The position numbers were made by a program, and so were the translations under genes. A stretch of 32,152 nucleotides of DNA, taken from the NCBI GenBank assembly GCA_905233425.1, contig CAJOEC010000042.1:1-32152 (forward strand). The letters run 5' to 3'. The first letter of the stretch is position 1. Every line of letters begins with the position of its first letter. Below the pieces are notes generated by a model. It saw nothing but the letters and a program-made list of their open reading frames with translations, did not search any database and was not told where the DNA came from. Of this stretch, positions 1 to 7,498 are shown piece after piece. This stretch comes from an uncultured Prevotella sp. (GTDB lineage: Bacteria > Bacteroidota > Bacteroidia > Bacteroidales > Bacteroidaceae).

Positions 1-108
1 GGTCTCATAGGTCCTATAGGTCTCATAGGTCCTATAGGTCTCATAGGTCCTATAGGTCTCATAGGTCCTATAGGTCTCATAGGTCCTATAGGTCTCATAA
101 GTCCCATA
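1..108. repeat. 18-bp minisatellite (alternating 9-mers)
   Basis: Five perfect copies of the 18-bp unit GGTCTCATAGGTCCTATA occupy 1-90 and a degenerate sixth copy runs to 108. The unit is itself two related 9-mers, AGGTCTCAT and AGGTCCTAT, in alternation. Each junction makes the 8-bp palindrome CCTATAGG. The array begins at the window edge, so its true length is unknown. It has no start codon or coding signal and lies upstream of the fimbrial promoter. Confidence 0.95.
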
Positions 109-195
109 GCCTCCCATAAAATGTCCCCATTCCCCCAAAATGCCTTTAACCATCCACTGCAAATAAATGCAAAACTTGTGAAATGTTGTTAAACT

Positions 196-229
196 TTTGT
201 TTACTTTTTAGAAAATTTAATTATTTTTG
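196..229 (+). promoter_or_regulatory. Probable Bacteroidota-type promoter of the fimbrial accessory genes
   Basis: A TTTG at 196-199 is followed 22 bases later by TATTTTTG at 222-229, matching the -33 TTTG / -7 TAnnTTTG consensus of Bacteroidota primary-sigma promoters. The spacer is slightly longer than the usual 19-21. The start codon at 268 would give a leader of about 30 bases. No flanking inverted repeats were seen that would make this an invertible, phase-variable promoter. Confidence 0.55.
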
Positions 230-267
230 CGCCCAGTTTTCAACTATAGATTTTAGCATCTATTAAT

Positions 268-867
268 ATGCTCTCAAATAAAAACCGATGGTTGGCAGCT
301 ATTGCCACCATATTTTTCGCAGTGTCACTGTCTGCACAGTCACAGCACCACACGCAGTTAGCCCTGAAGACCAACCTGCTCTACGATGCCGCCATGACCC
401 CAAACATCGGCATGGAGATTGGAGTGGACAAGAAACACACCTTCCAGGCCTTCTATGGCTATCACCCCTGGTCCTTCGGCCACGGCGACGACCAGAAATA
501 CCTCAAACACTGGATCATCAATCCTGAGTGGCGCCACTGGTTCTGCCACCGTTTCAACGGCTCCTTCGTAGGCATCCACGCCTTCGGGGGTGAGTATAGT
601 GCGGCCAGGATTAAGATGCCCTTCGGATGGTGGAAGGAGCTGCGCGACGACCATTTCGAGGGCTGGTATGTCGGCGGTGGCGTAAGCTACGGCTACCAGT
701 GGGTGATGTCGCGCCACTGGAACTTCGAGGCCGCCATTGGCGTCGGTGCTGCCTACATCGACTACAAGCGCTACGACTGCACCGTCTGCGGAAAGAAGAA
801 AGACGACGGACACAAGATATACATCGGCCCCACCAAGGCTGCCCTCACATTATTATATATGTTCTAA
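268..867 (+). CDS. DUF3575 outer-membrane protein of a fimbrial locus
   Basis: The 199-residue protein has a signal peptide (about residues 1-23, ending SLSA) and then the hallmark block of DUF3575: LALKTNLLYDAAMTPNIG (31-48), an NPEWRHW motif (85-91) and FNGSFVGIHAFGG (96-108). The family is thought to form a small outer-membrane beta-barrel, and in Bacteroidales it is regularly encoded beside DUF3868 proteins and FimA/Mfa subunits. A role in anchoring or assembling the fimbria is therefore inferred from context; no catalytic residues are visible. It ends 21 bp before the DUF3868 gene, so the two are very likely co-transcribed from the promoter near 222. Confidence 0.85.
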   Translation: MLSNKNRWLAAIATIFFAVSLSAQSQHHTQLALKTNLLYDAAMTPNIGMEIGVDKKHTFQAFYGYHPWSFGHGDDQKYLKHWIINPEWRHWFCHRFNGSFVGIHAFGGEYSAARIKMPFGWWKELRDDHFEGWYVGGGVSYGYQWVMSRHWNFEAAIGVGAAYIDYKRYDCTVCGKKKDDGHKIYIGPTKAALTLLYMF

Positions 868-888
868 ACCCCACCCCAAGACATCCCA

Positions 889-2388
889 ATGAAAACACCT
901 CTACTCATATTACTCCTCACCGCCTTCTGTTCCACCGGCTTCGCAACCCCCGACCAGTCCCCAATACGCCTCACAGGCGCAAAAAAGGGCACCGACACGC
1001 AGGTCATCGTAGAGAACCTACAGGTGGTGCGCAGCGAGCAGCGCCTGCTCGTTGCAATGGACTTCATCCTCGACTCACTCGAAGTGCCGTCGAACCGCTA
1101 CCGCGCCTTCACGCCCGTCATACGCTCGACTGACGGACAGCACGAGCAGCGCATGAAGACGCTCATCGTCAGCGGACGCCGACAGAACATCGTCTTTGAG
1201 CGCGACGGCATCGACCCGCTCTATGCCGCCAACTGCGAGAACGTGCGCCGCACGGAAAAGGTGCCGCAGACATACCACTACAACGACGCTACGGAGACCC
1301 TGCCCTGGTTCGACAACGCCAACGTATATGTCGACTGCGACCTCTGCGGATGCGGCGACACACTGAAAAACGAGCACGCCTTCCTCGCACCTCTCGAAAA
1401 GCCAGTCATCGACCCCTACGACGTGACCGACGTGACCGACATTGTGCCTCCCTACGCAAAGAAGGAGCGCAACCTCCACGGCTCGGCATACATCACATTC
1501 GTCGTCGACCGCTGGGAGGTCAAGCCGGATTATATGAGTAACCGGAGAGAGCTGCGCAAGATCACCGACACACTCGACGTCATGGTGGCCGACCCCAACT
1601 GCTCTGTCCGCCAGGTGAAGATCCACGGATGGGCATCGCCCGAAAGCCCCTACGAGCACAACAAGATGCTGGCTGAGAACCGCGCAAAGTCGCTCACCGA
1701 ATATGTAAGCCACCTCTATAACCTCCCCGCCGACGTGTTCGCACCGGCAGAGGCAACGCCCGAGAACTGGATAGGACTGCGCGAGGCCGTGGAGAAGATG
1801 GACGAGCAGACGCTGCCACACCGCACGGAGATCCTCGACAAGATTAATAAGGTGCTGGCCGACCTCGGAAACAACATCACGAAGCAGGCCGACCGCGACG
1901 AGCACGCCATACGCGACACATACCCCGCTGAATACCGCTATCTGCTGCAGAACGTCTATCCGGGACTGCGCCGCTCAGACTACGACATATCATTCAACTT
2001 CAGCGACTTCACCCTCGAACAGGCGAAGGAGGTCTACAAGAAGCGCCCCTACCAGCTCTCACTCCGCGAACTCTGGGACGTGGCACACACCATGGAGCCC
2101 AACAGCAAGGAATACGACAAGGTGATGCAGCAGGCGGTAATCATCTACCCCGACGACCCCGTGGCCAACCTCAACCTGGCCAACATAGCCATACGCGAGC
2201 GTGACGTGCTGAAAGCCGAGACGCTCCTCGACCGCGCCGGCGACAGCGCAGAGGCCATCAACTCACGCGCAGTCGTGGCAATAATACAGAAACGCTACGA
2301 CGAAGCCACACGACTCCTCGACGCAGCCGAGAAAAAAGGCCTCAACGTCACGAAGAACCGCGAGGCCATCCGCCTCCTGACAAAGTGA
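889..2388 (+). CDS. DUF3868 / OmpA-like periplasmic protein of the fimbrial locus
   Basis: The 499-residue protein has a signal peptide (about 1-19). An N-terminal DUF3868-type region (about 25-110) contains the stretch from RSEQRLLVAMDF to RRQNIVFERDG. An OmpA-like segment (about 198-285) carries ITFVVDRWEVKPDYMSN and IHGWASPESPYEHNK followed by an N-R-A-K helix, as in peptidoglycan-binding OmpA domains. The last 80 residues look like TPR helices (VANLNLANIAIRERD and ALDR/LLDAAEKK-type repeats). Such a protein probably links the outer-membrane fimbrial base to the cell wall. It follows the DUF3575 gene by 21 bp. The domain calls come from motif resemblance; the precise role is inference. Confidence 0.8.
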   Translation: MKTPLLILLLTAFCSTGFATPDQSPIRLTGAKKGTDTQVIVENLQVVRSEQRLLVAMDFILDSLEVPSNRYRAFTPVIRSTDGQHEQRMKTLIVSGRRQNIVFERDGIDPLYAANCENVRRTEKVPQTYHYNDATETLPWFDNANVYVDCDLCGCGDTLKNEHAFLAPLEKPVIDPYDVTDVTDIVPPYAKKERNLHGSAYITFVVDRWEVKPDYMSNRRELRKITDTLDVMVADPNCSVRQVKIHGWASPESPYEHNKMLAENRAKSLTEYVSHLYNLPADVFAPAEATPENWIGLREAVEKMDEQTLPHRTEILDKINKVLADLGNNITKQADRDEHAIRDTYPAEYRYLLQNVYPGLRRSDYDISFNFSDFTLEQAKEVYKKRPYQLSLRELWDVAHTMEPNSKEYDKVMQQAVIIYPDDPVANLNLANIAIRERDVLKAETLLDRAGDSAEAINSRAVVAIIQKRYDEATRLLDAAEKKGLNVTKNREAIRLLTK

Positions 2389-2454
2389 CACAATGTTTTT
2401 GACATAAGGACATAAAAACATAATAACATATTAATAATAAGAGGTAAACACAAT

Positions 2455-2937
2455 TTGGAAGCAAGAACAGCCATAGACATAAACGCTGAACTGCTGATGA
2501 GGCTCAGCCAAATAGCAGGGAATAGCAGCTATATGGAGCAGACGCTCGACTTCTTGAGAAGCCTCACAAAGGAGCAGACGGCTCAACCACGAGGCCAAAG
2601 CTATCAGGAAATGTTGCGACGGCTGTCAGACTTCCAGGAATATGAAGAAGGGTGGGACGACGCTGATGCACTGCCACTTAACCGTAGCGTGGTGAAAAAT
2701 TTCAAGAAAGTGCTGGAACAGAGCACGGACAGCATACTCGACGGATGGACAATCTTCCCCGCTGCCAACGGAACACTACTTCTGGAATATAAAACGGCAG
2801 AAGCGGGAATCAATATAGGAAAGGACGACTTCTCATACTACCGACTAAACAGCAACGGCAGCGTAGAGGGAAAGAACAAACAGTCGTTCACACCAAAAGC
2901 GATCATTAACACAATGAAACTGCTCAGCCATGATTAA
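2455..2937 (+). CDS. Small hypothetical protein, first of a two-gene module (TTG start)
   Basis: This 160-residue soluble protein has no signal peptide. The chosen start is TTG, preceded by a purine-rich GAGG at 2441-2444; the first in-frame ATG lies 14 codons later. Recognisable features are an acidic EEGWDDADALPLN segment (62-74) and a stretch reading LDGWTIFPAANGTLLLEYKT. I recall similar proteins, unnamed, next to a second short gene in Bacteroidales genomes, but I know of no demonstrated function. Its stop codon overlaps the ATG of the following broken gene by 8 bp, which implies translational coupling. An antitoxin-like role is possible but not supported by a motif. It sits unexpectedly between the fimbrial accessory genes and the major subunit. 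Confidence 0.6.
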   Translation: MEARTAIDINAELLMRLSQIAGNSSYMEQTLDFLRSLTKEQTAQPRGQSYQEMLRRLSDFQEYEEGWDDADALPLNRSVVKNFKKVLEQSTDSILDGWTIFPAANGTLLLEYKTAEAGINIGKDDFSYYRLNSNGSVEGKNKQSFTPKAIINTMKLLSHD

Positions 2938-3188
2938 TAACGAGGAAAACGTGGCACGCGTCATCTTTCCAACAGGTGGAGTTCGATGTCATTGGATGCA
3001 ACGACCAGATTATGAAATCTCATGCCGGAATATTCATCACCGTTAATGGTGAACCACTTGTGGGAGGGAAAAGGCTGGAGAGCATCGAAAACAATGTGGC
3101 ACAGGATTTCCTTCTACTGCTAATACAGAGGCGTCTTGTGGAAATCGCCAGAAAAGGGTTGAGGATGATTGAGTCAGAGAACGATTAA
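2930..3188 (+). pseudogene. Frameshifted or internally deleted second gene of the small module
   Basis: An ATG at 2930 overlaps the upstream stop (ATGATTAA) and opens a frame beginning MINNEENVARVIFPT, but it ends at 3046 after 38 codons. In another frame, from about 2970 to 3188, the sequence encodes QQVEFDVIGCNDQIMKSHAG and then a coherent, mainly helical tail ending RKGLRMIESEND. The only start for that second frame is a GTG at 2976 with no plausible ribosome site. The simplest reading is one gene that lost a middle segment and its frame near 2970. It could instead be a short GTG-started protein of 70 residues. The function is unknown. Confidence 0.5.
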
Positions 3189-3226
3189 ACAACAACAATA
3201 TAAGAAAAACAAAAACAATATTTAAT

Positions 3227-3256
3227 TAACTTTATTATTAACTCAAAAATTTTTGA
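3227..3256 (+). promoter_or_regulatory. Candidate -7 box and 14-bp palindrome before the major fimbrial gene
   Basis: TAACTTTA at 3227-3234 matches the TAnnTTTG -7 box at seven of eight positions, but no clear TTTG is seen about 20 bases upstream. A perfect 14-bp palindrome, TCAAAAATTTTTGA (3243-3256), ends three bases before the ATG at 3260. It could be an operator or simply an AT-rich untranslated leader that keeps the ribosome site open. Weak evidence. Confidence 0.3.
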
Positions 3257-3259
3257 ATT

Positions 3260-5470
3260 ATGAAAAAAATTAGTTTGTTCGCACTCGCAGCAGTAGGTAT
3301 GCTGTTCGGTGCATGTGCCGACAAGGACGTTGAGCAGATCGCTCAAGCTCCTGCCGAGAATTTTGAGGATGGTGCTTACATCGGCCTGTCGTTGTCACTG
3401 CCATCAGCCGACAACACCACACGTGCCAATGATGACCTCAGCAATGGTACAGAGGATGAATTTGCTGTAAAGAACGCTACGCTCTACATCTTCAAGCTGG
3501 CCAAGACAAGCGCTGATAATCCTGATGTAGCTGCAACCTATGTTGACAAGGTCTCTTTGGGCAACTCTTATGACCCTGACACGCAGGGAGGTGTTGACCC
3601 CGATGTGTGGGGAAATCAGGCTGGTGTATCAGGTACAGACGATCCTTCAACGGATGAAGACGAAAAAGAGACTACTGGTACGAAAATCACCTCAACTTAC
3701 AACAAGGCAACACTAATCTCCAATGCCCTGGCTTCACAGATGAAGTCTGACAACCTAAACAATTACTATGCTTACGTCATCATCAACCACAACGGTCAGG
3801 TCGAGGTGACTGACGATGAAACTTTTGCAGACTTCTGTGACCAGGAGTTTGAAGAAATTGGTGCCGACATTGCTGCCAAGAAGAACGTTTGGGAGACTGG
3901 CCTTGTGATGACCAATGCCCCAATCTGCAACAATGGCGGAGGTTCTGCAGCCCCCACTAAGGGCACTGGCGCAAACGATCCTGAGGTTGCATACACTACG
4001 CTTGTTCCTCTGGACAACACTAAGATTTTCGGAAGCAGGACAGAGGCAGAGTCGGCACCTGCTGCCTGTGTGTATGTAGAGCGTGCCGCTGTGAAAATCA
4101 CGGTGGAGGATAATCGCACTGTTACCACATTACAGAATCTTACTGTAACCATCGATGGCTGGCAGGTCATCAACAATGAGCCTTCCTATTACAACACCCG
4201 TCACATCAACAATGATGGTACCAACGCAGAGGACTGGGGATCTTATTTCAGTGAATATTGGACAGGAAAGAACAACACATATCGTTTCGTAAGCAAATAT
4301 GATTTCGCTCCCACTCTGCCCGGAACTACTGGTCACACTACAGGCTATCGCACATACTTCGCAAAGGATTTGCAGTATGATGATGATGCCACACTGGAAA
4401 ACACCGTAGCTTCCGACGTTCGTCCTTGGATTCCTCTGAAGGATGAAGATGATAACTGGAACCATGCCTATACCACTGAGAATACTTTCGACGTAGCTCA
4501 TCAGACCTGGCAGAACACCACTATGGTGACGTTGAAGGTTTCGATTGGCGATGAGGGCTTCTATACCGTTGGCAAGGGCAGCCAGGTTATGTATGTTGAC
4601 GATGAAGATGATGGAATTGCTACCACAGTGGAGAAGACAGCAGAAGATTATGCAGCTGCCGCTATCGAGAATGTCTTGAAGGGAGACAATGATGTGGCAA
4701 GCGCTTTAAATGCACTACGTGCAAAGATTTCCGTAAACAATGTGAACACGACTGTTCTTTCTGGCCTGACAATTACTATCACTAAACCCACAGAAGTAGA
4801 TAATTCGACAACTCCCGCAACGACAAAGATAGTAGGTAAGACGGGGGCTCCTTTCACCGTTACTCTTGACTACACGATTGATGGCACAGCTTATACTGCA
4901 TTTAGCGGCACCGACGAGGCTGACTTGAAGGCTGATTTGGAAGAAGCTATCTATGCAGTTATGTACAGCGACTTTGATGAGACAACATTTGAAGCATTAA
5001 CTACAACAACAGATAAAGAAAATTATCTTGCCGGTCTTACTTATGCCGACGATGTGCTACTGAGCTACTATAATGGTGGTGTTTCGTACTATAACGTCCG
5101 CATCAAGCATTTCGGCGATGTTGAGACTCCTTGGAGTGGTGATGGTGAATATGTTGTCAATGGTGGTGATGGTGTCAACGAAATTTATTTCGGTATCCCC
5201 AAATATGTGCAAGGTAGTACTACTACTCTAAATACACCCTCCAGTGGACAAGTCACGACTGCCCATAATCGCTTCCTCGGCCGCTATGGTGTCGTCCGCG
5301 ACAACTGGTACAAGCTGAGCATCGACAAGATCGGCAAGATTGGTACTGCTGAGCCTGTTGACCCGTCAACGACTACTCCCGACACTCCCGATGACGAGAT
5401 TGAGAACTACATCTCAGTCCACGTGCACATCGTGCCTTGGGTGCTCCGCAGCCAGGTGGTTGAATTCTAA
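3260..5470 (+). CDS. Major fimbrial subunit, Mfa1/FimA-like lipoprotein
   Basis: The 736-residue precursor has a lipoprotein signal with Cys19 in MLFGAC, and a TTRAND site with Arg55 where an Arg-specific protease could release the donor-strand-ready subunit, as in P. gingivalis FimA/Mfa1. The C-terminal part is diagnostic of the Mfa1 family: SYYNVRIKHFGDVETPW, then FLGRYGVVRDNWYKLSI and a final segment ending VHIVPWVLRSQVVEF. It would form the fimbrial shaft outside the outer membrane. It is longer than the about 560-residue P. gingivalis Mfa1; the extra length lies in a variable region (about 440-600) before the HFGD block. Codons look more AT-rich than in the two upstream genes. A strong hairpin follows, which may favour this gene over the downstream minor subunits. 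Confidence 0.88.
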   Translation: MKKISLFALAAVGMLFGACADKDVEQIAQAPAENFEDGAYIGLSLSLPSADNTTRANDDLSNGTEDEFAVKNATLYIFKLAKTSADNPDVAATYVDKVSLGNSYDPDTQGGVDPDVWGNQAGVSGTDDPSTDEDEKETTGTKITSTYNKATLISNALASQMKSDNLNNYYAYVIINHNGQVEVTDDETFADFCDQEFEEIGADIAAKKNVWETGLVMTNAPICNNGGGSAAPTKGTGANDPEVAYTTLVPLDNTKIFGSRTEAESAPAACVYVERAAVKITVEDNRTVTTLQNLTVTIDGWQVINNEPSYYNTRHINNDGTNAEDWGSYFSEYWTGKNNTYRFVSKYDFAPTLPGTTGHTTGYRTYFAKDLQYDDDATLENTVASDVRPWIPLKDEDDNWNHAYTTENTFDVAHQTWQNTTMVTLKVSIGDEGFYTVGKGSQVMYVDDEDDGIATTVEKTAEDYAAAAIENVLKGDNDVASALNALRAKISVNNVNTTVLSGLTITITKPTEVDNSTTPATTKIVGKTGAPFTVTLDYTIDGTAYTAFSGTDEADLKADLEEAIYAVMYSDFDETTFEALTTTTDKENYLAGLTYADDVLLSYYNGGVSYYNVRIKHFGDVETPWSGDGEYVVNGGDGVNEIYFGIPKYVQGSTTTLNTPSSGQVTTAHNRFLGRYGVVRDNWYKLSIDKIGKIGTAEPVDPSTTTPDTPDDEIENYISVHVHIVPWVLRSQVVEF

Positions 5471-5554
5471 TCACTGATCCTTTCCCCCTCGGGCGGCTTT
5501 CCTGTCCGTCCGCACGGAATATAATCATTTTGCAATTAGCAAACACCTCAAACC

Positions 5555-5594
5555 GGTGGCCGCCCCTCCCAAAGAGAGTGGCGGGGCGGTCACC
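5555..5594 (+). terminator. Terminator-like hairpin after the major subunit
   Basis: GGTGGCCGCCCC (5555-5566) pairs with GGGGCGGTCACC (5583-5594) over 12 bp with one G-U pair, enclosing a 16-base loop. It is followed by CTCTTTATAAAAAT, not a clean T run, so termination may be partial. It lies 85 bp after the Mfa1-like stop codon, between the shaft subunit and the minor subunits. Confidence 0.55.
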
Positions 5595-5625
5595 TCTTTA
5601 TAAAAATCGAAGCCGGAAGGCCAAT

Positions 5626-5835
5626 GACGCTGAAAGCGTCGCCGCTCAATAACCGGGGCGTGCGGAGCACACCCGGAAAACTGAGAACGGTGGCATCGAC
5701 CCTGAAGGGGTCGCCTATATCCAACGGCTTCCCCTCACAGTGAGGGGGCACTCCTACAGAGTGCTTTCCACGGCGGTTCTCAACCCGCAGGTCGTTCCGA
5801 CCCACGGTTAATGAGAGATGACGCTTCCAGCGTCA
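5626..5835. repeat. Nested multi-hairpin intergenic element
   Basis: This non-coding 210-bp stretch is a chain of perfect or near-perfect hairpins, several with three-base loops: GACGCT-GAA-AGCGTC (5626-5640), a GGA-loop hairpin (5653-5676), CGACCCT-GAA-GGGGTCG (5697-5713), CCCCTCA-CAG-TGAGGGG (5731-5747), GCACTC/GAGTGC (5748-5764), GGTCG-TTC-CGACC (5790-5802) and TGACGCT-TCC-AGCGTCA (5819-5835). Longer arms pair across it: CTCAATAACCG (5645-5655) with CGGTTAATGAG (5805-5815), and GAGAAC (5683-5688) with GTTCTC (5776-5781). The first and last hairpins are nearly the same sequence inverted. An open frame on the minus strand exists here but is a by-product of the palindromes. Confidence 0.75.
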
Positions 5836-5946
5836 GAAAGCCCGCACAACGATGCCACCGCGCATCCACCAAAGACGAAACAAACCAGTGCAGAACCATC
5901 AGCACCACAACATATAATTAATGACAATTAATGAATAATTAATGAT

Positions 5947-6042
5947 AATTCGTGTTTAAAAGCACATTCGTGACAATTCGTGTTTAAAAGCACATTCGTG
6001 ACAATTCGTGTTTAAAAGCACATTCGTGACAATTCGTGTTTA
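5947..6042. repeat. 28-bp direct repeats containing AATTCGTG
   Basis: Three identical 28-bp units start at 5947, 5975 and 6003, and a partial fourth starts at 6031. Each begins AATTCGTGTTTAAAAG and ends CATTCGTGAC with no spacer between units. AATTCGTG is the reverse complement of CACGAATT, the core of the shorter repeats in the next three spacers of this locus. The array ends 27 bp before the ATG of the anchor gene, so it lies in that gene's leader or promoter region. The sequence between the hairpin element and this array (5836-5946) shows nothing further I can name. Confidence 0.9.
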
Positions 6043-6069
6043 AGATATAAGATTATTCGCGTTCAAGAT

Positions 6070-7443
6070 ATGAAAAGACCGAAACTGAAATCATGGCTCA
6101 TCGCCTTAGCCGTAGTGGGGGCGCTCTCCTCCTGCGACGCTATCATGGAGGACAGGGATGACTGTCCGACAGGCCTGTACGTCACTTTCGTCTACGACTA
6201 CAACATCCAGCGGGCAGACATGCTCAAGGATCATGTGGGCGGGCTGACGCTCTATGTCTACGATGAGTCGGACCGCCTCGTAGCCTCGAAGACCATTGGC
6301 GCAGGACAACTGTCAAAATACGGCAGCTATATCCACTTCACCGAAGGCGAGCTGCCCCCGGGACACGACTACCGCCTCATGGCCGTAGCCATGCAGAAGG
6401 ACTGGAACGCAGCCCTCGCCACACCAGGAGCCAAATACCGCCAGACGGGCAACAGCGCCGGCTCGGAGTGGAGCCAGTTCTTCATCGACCTCGACCACAC
6501 AGCCACCGCCGCCGCCTCGCGTGCTGCGGTTCTCCCGCAGCAATCAGCCTCCCGGTCGCGTGCTGCGGTTTTCCCGCATCAAACCCGCTCCGCCGCCAAT
6601 TACTACTACGTCAGCAACGCCGCCCCCTTGGACACCCTTTGGCACACCCTCGACACATATACCACACCCGCCGACTCAATGCCAAAGACTATGTACCCCG
6701 CAATGCTCACTCCTGCCAAGACCGACTACACATGGCAGCGCGACGGCTCGATAAAGAGCAGCGGACAGGAAAGGGTAAGGATAGTGCAGGACGAACCGAC
6801 ATACGCCACACTGAGCCTCATACGCGACACGAAGCACCTGAACGTCACTCTGCGCGCACTGAACTATAACCTCAGCAACAACACACTCGAGGACAACTAT
6901 GTGAACGATGAGGACTACACGGTGGAAATCATCGACAACAACTCGCAGCTCGACTGCCACAACAACCTCACGAAACCCGCCGACACTCTCGTCTACAGAC
7001 CCTACCAGCAGTGGACCACCACATTCGTAGGAAGCGGTGACGTGCCCTCGGAGAGCGCAGCACACTACGACCTGATGTTCAACCGACTCATATACAAGAA
7101 CGCATCGGTGGAGAACGACAAGTACGCCATACTCAATGAGGAGGACATCGCAAAGGCAAAGAACGCCGTACTTATCATACGCAAGAAGAACGGTAACGCC
7201 CTCGAACCAGTGGGCAACAACGATAGCGACATCATCTTCGCCATCAACCTCCCTTACATCCTCTCCTCAGGACGTACATGGGTGGAGCGCTACTACCACT
7301 ACCAGGAGTACCTCGACCGCGAATACGACTACCGTCTACAGTTCATCATCCGTGGCGGACATGTCGACGAGATACAGCTCTTCCTCGGCACTCACGTCCA
7401 CATCATACCCTGGGCTTTGCGACAGCAGCACGAGGAGTTCTGA
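6070..7443 (+). CDS. Mfa2/FimB-like fimbrial anchor lipoprotein
   Basis: The 457-residue lipoprotein has a signal peptide and lipobox Cys22 (GALSSC). It carries the signature start of the FimB/Mfa2 family: DRDDCPTGLYVTFVYDYNIQ, then a DHVGGLTLYVYDESDRL segment and ELPPGHDYRLMAVAMQKD. In P. gingivalis the Mfa2/FimB protein anchors the fimbria in the outer membrane and limits its length; the same role is inferred here. The end HVHIIPWALRQQHEEF resembles the major subunit's end, as in other members. Residues about 150-175 contain a 13-residue tandem duplication created by hairpin DNA (see the 6517-6594 entry), which looks like a later insertion in a loop. The next subunit gene follows 55 bp downstream. 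Confidence 0.85.
   Translation: MKRPKLKSWLIALAVVGALSSCDAIMEDRDDCPTGLYVTFVYDYNIQRADMLKDHVGGLTLYVYDESDRLVASKTIGAGQLSKYGSYIHFTEGELPPGHDYRLMAVAMQKDWNAALATPGAKYRQTGNSAGSEWSQFFIDLDHTATAAASRAAVLPQQSASRSRAAVFPHQTRSAANYYYVSNAAPLDTLWHTLDTYTTPADSMPKTMYPAMLTPAKTDYTWQRDGSIKSSGQERVRIVQDEPTYATLSLIRDTKHLNVTLRALNYNLSNNTLEDNYVNDEDYTVEIIDNNSQLDCHNNLTKPADTLVYRPYQQWTTTFVGSGDVPSESAAHYDLMFNRLIYKNASVENDKYAILNEEDIAKAKNAVLIIRKKNGNALEPVGNNDSDIIFAINLPYILSSGRTWVERYYHYQEYLDREYDYRLQFIIRGGHVDEIQLFLGTHVHIIPWALRQQHEEF
6517..6594 (+). repeat. In-frame 39-bp duplication with hairpins inside the anchor gene
   Basis: Two 39-bp units (6517-6555 and 6556-6594) begin with the same TCGCGTGCTGCGGTT. The first holds a perfect 8-bp hairpin, TGCTGCGG-TTCTC-CCGCAGCA (6522-6542); the second has the same stem with one mismatch (6561-6581). 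They add 13 codons each, giving SRAAVLPQQSASR and SRAAVFPHQTRSA, and keep the frame. Confidence 0.85.
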
Positions 7444-7457
7444 TACAAAATTTCTTT

Positions 7458-7488
7458 AACAACGAATTAAAACGAATTTCACGGATTA
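7458..7488. repeat. CACGAATT-type short repeat in a spacer
   Basis: The 55-bp spacer between the anchor and the next subunit contains AACGAATTAAAACGAATTTC followed by ACGGATTA, three degenerate copies of the ACGAATT word that also fills the next two spacers. No promoter was recognised here. Confidence 0.6.
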
Positions 7489-7498
7489 GACGATAGTT

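Noticed and set aside
120..267. Invertible, phase-variable fimbrial promoter
   Set aside because: No pair of inverted repeats flanks the promoter and no invertase gene is visible in the window.
5590..5805. 71-codon open frame on the minus strand
   Set aside because: It lies wholly within the hairpin element; the open frame follows from palindromic GC-rich words and shows no protein family features.
5947..6042. CRISPR-like regular repeats
   Set aside because: The 28-bp units abut with no unique spacers and no cas genes are present.
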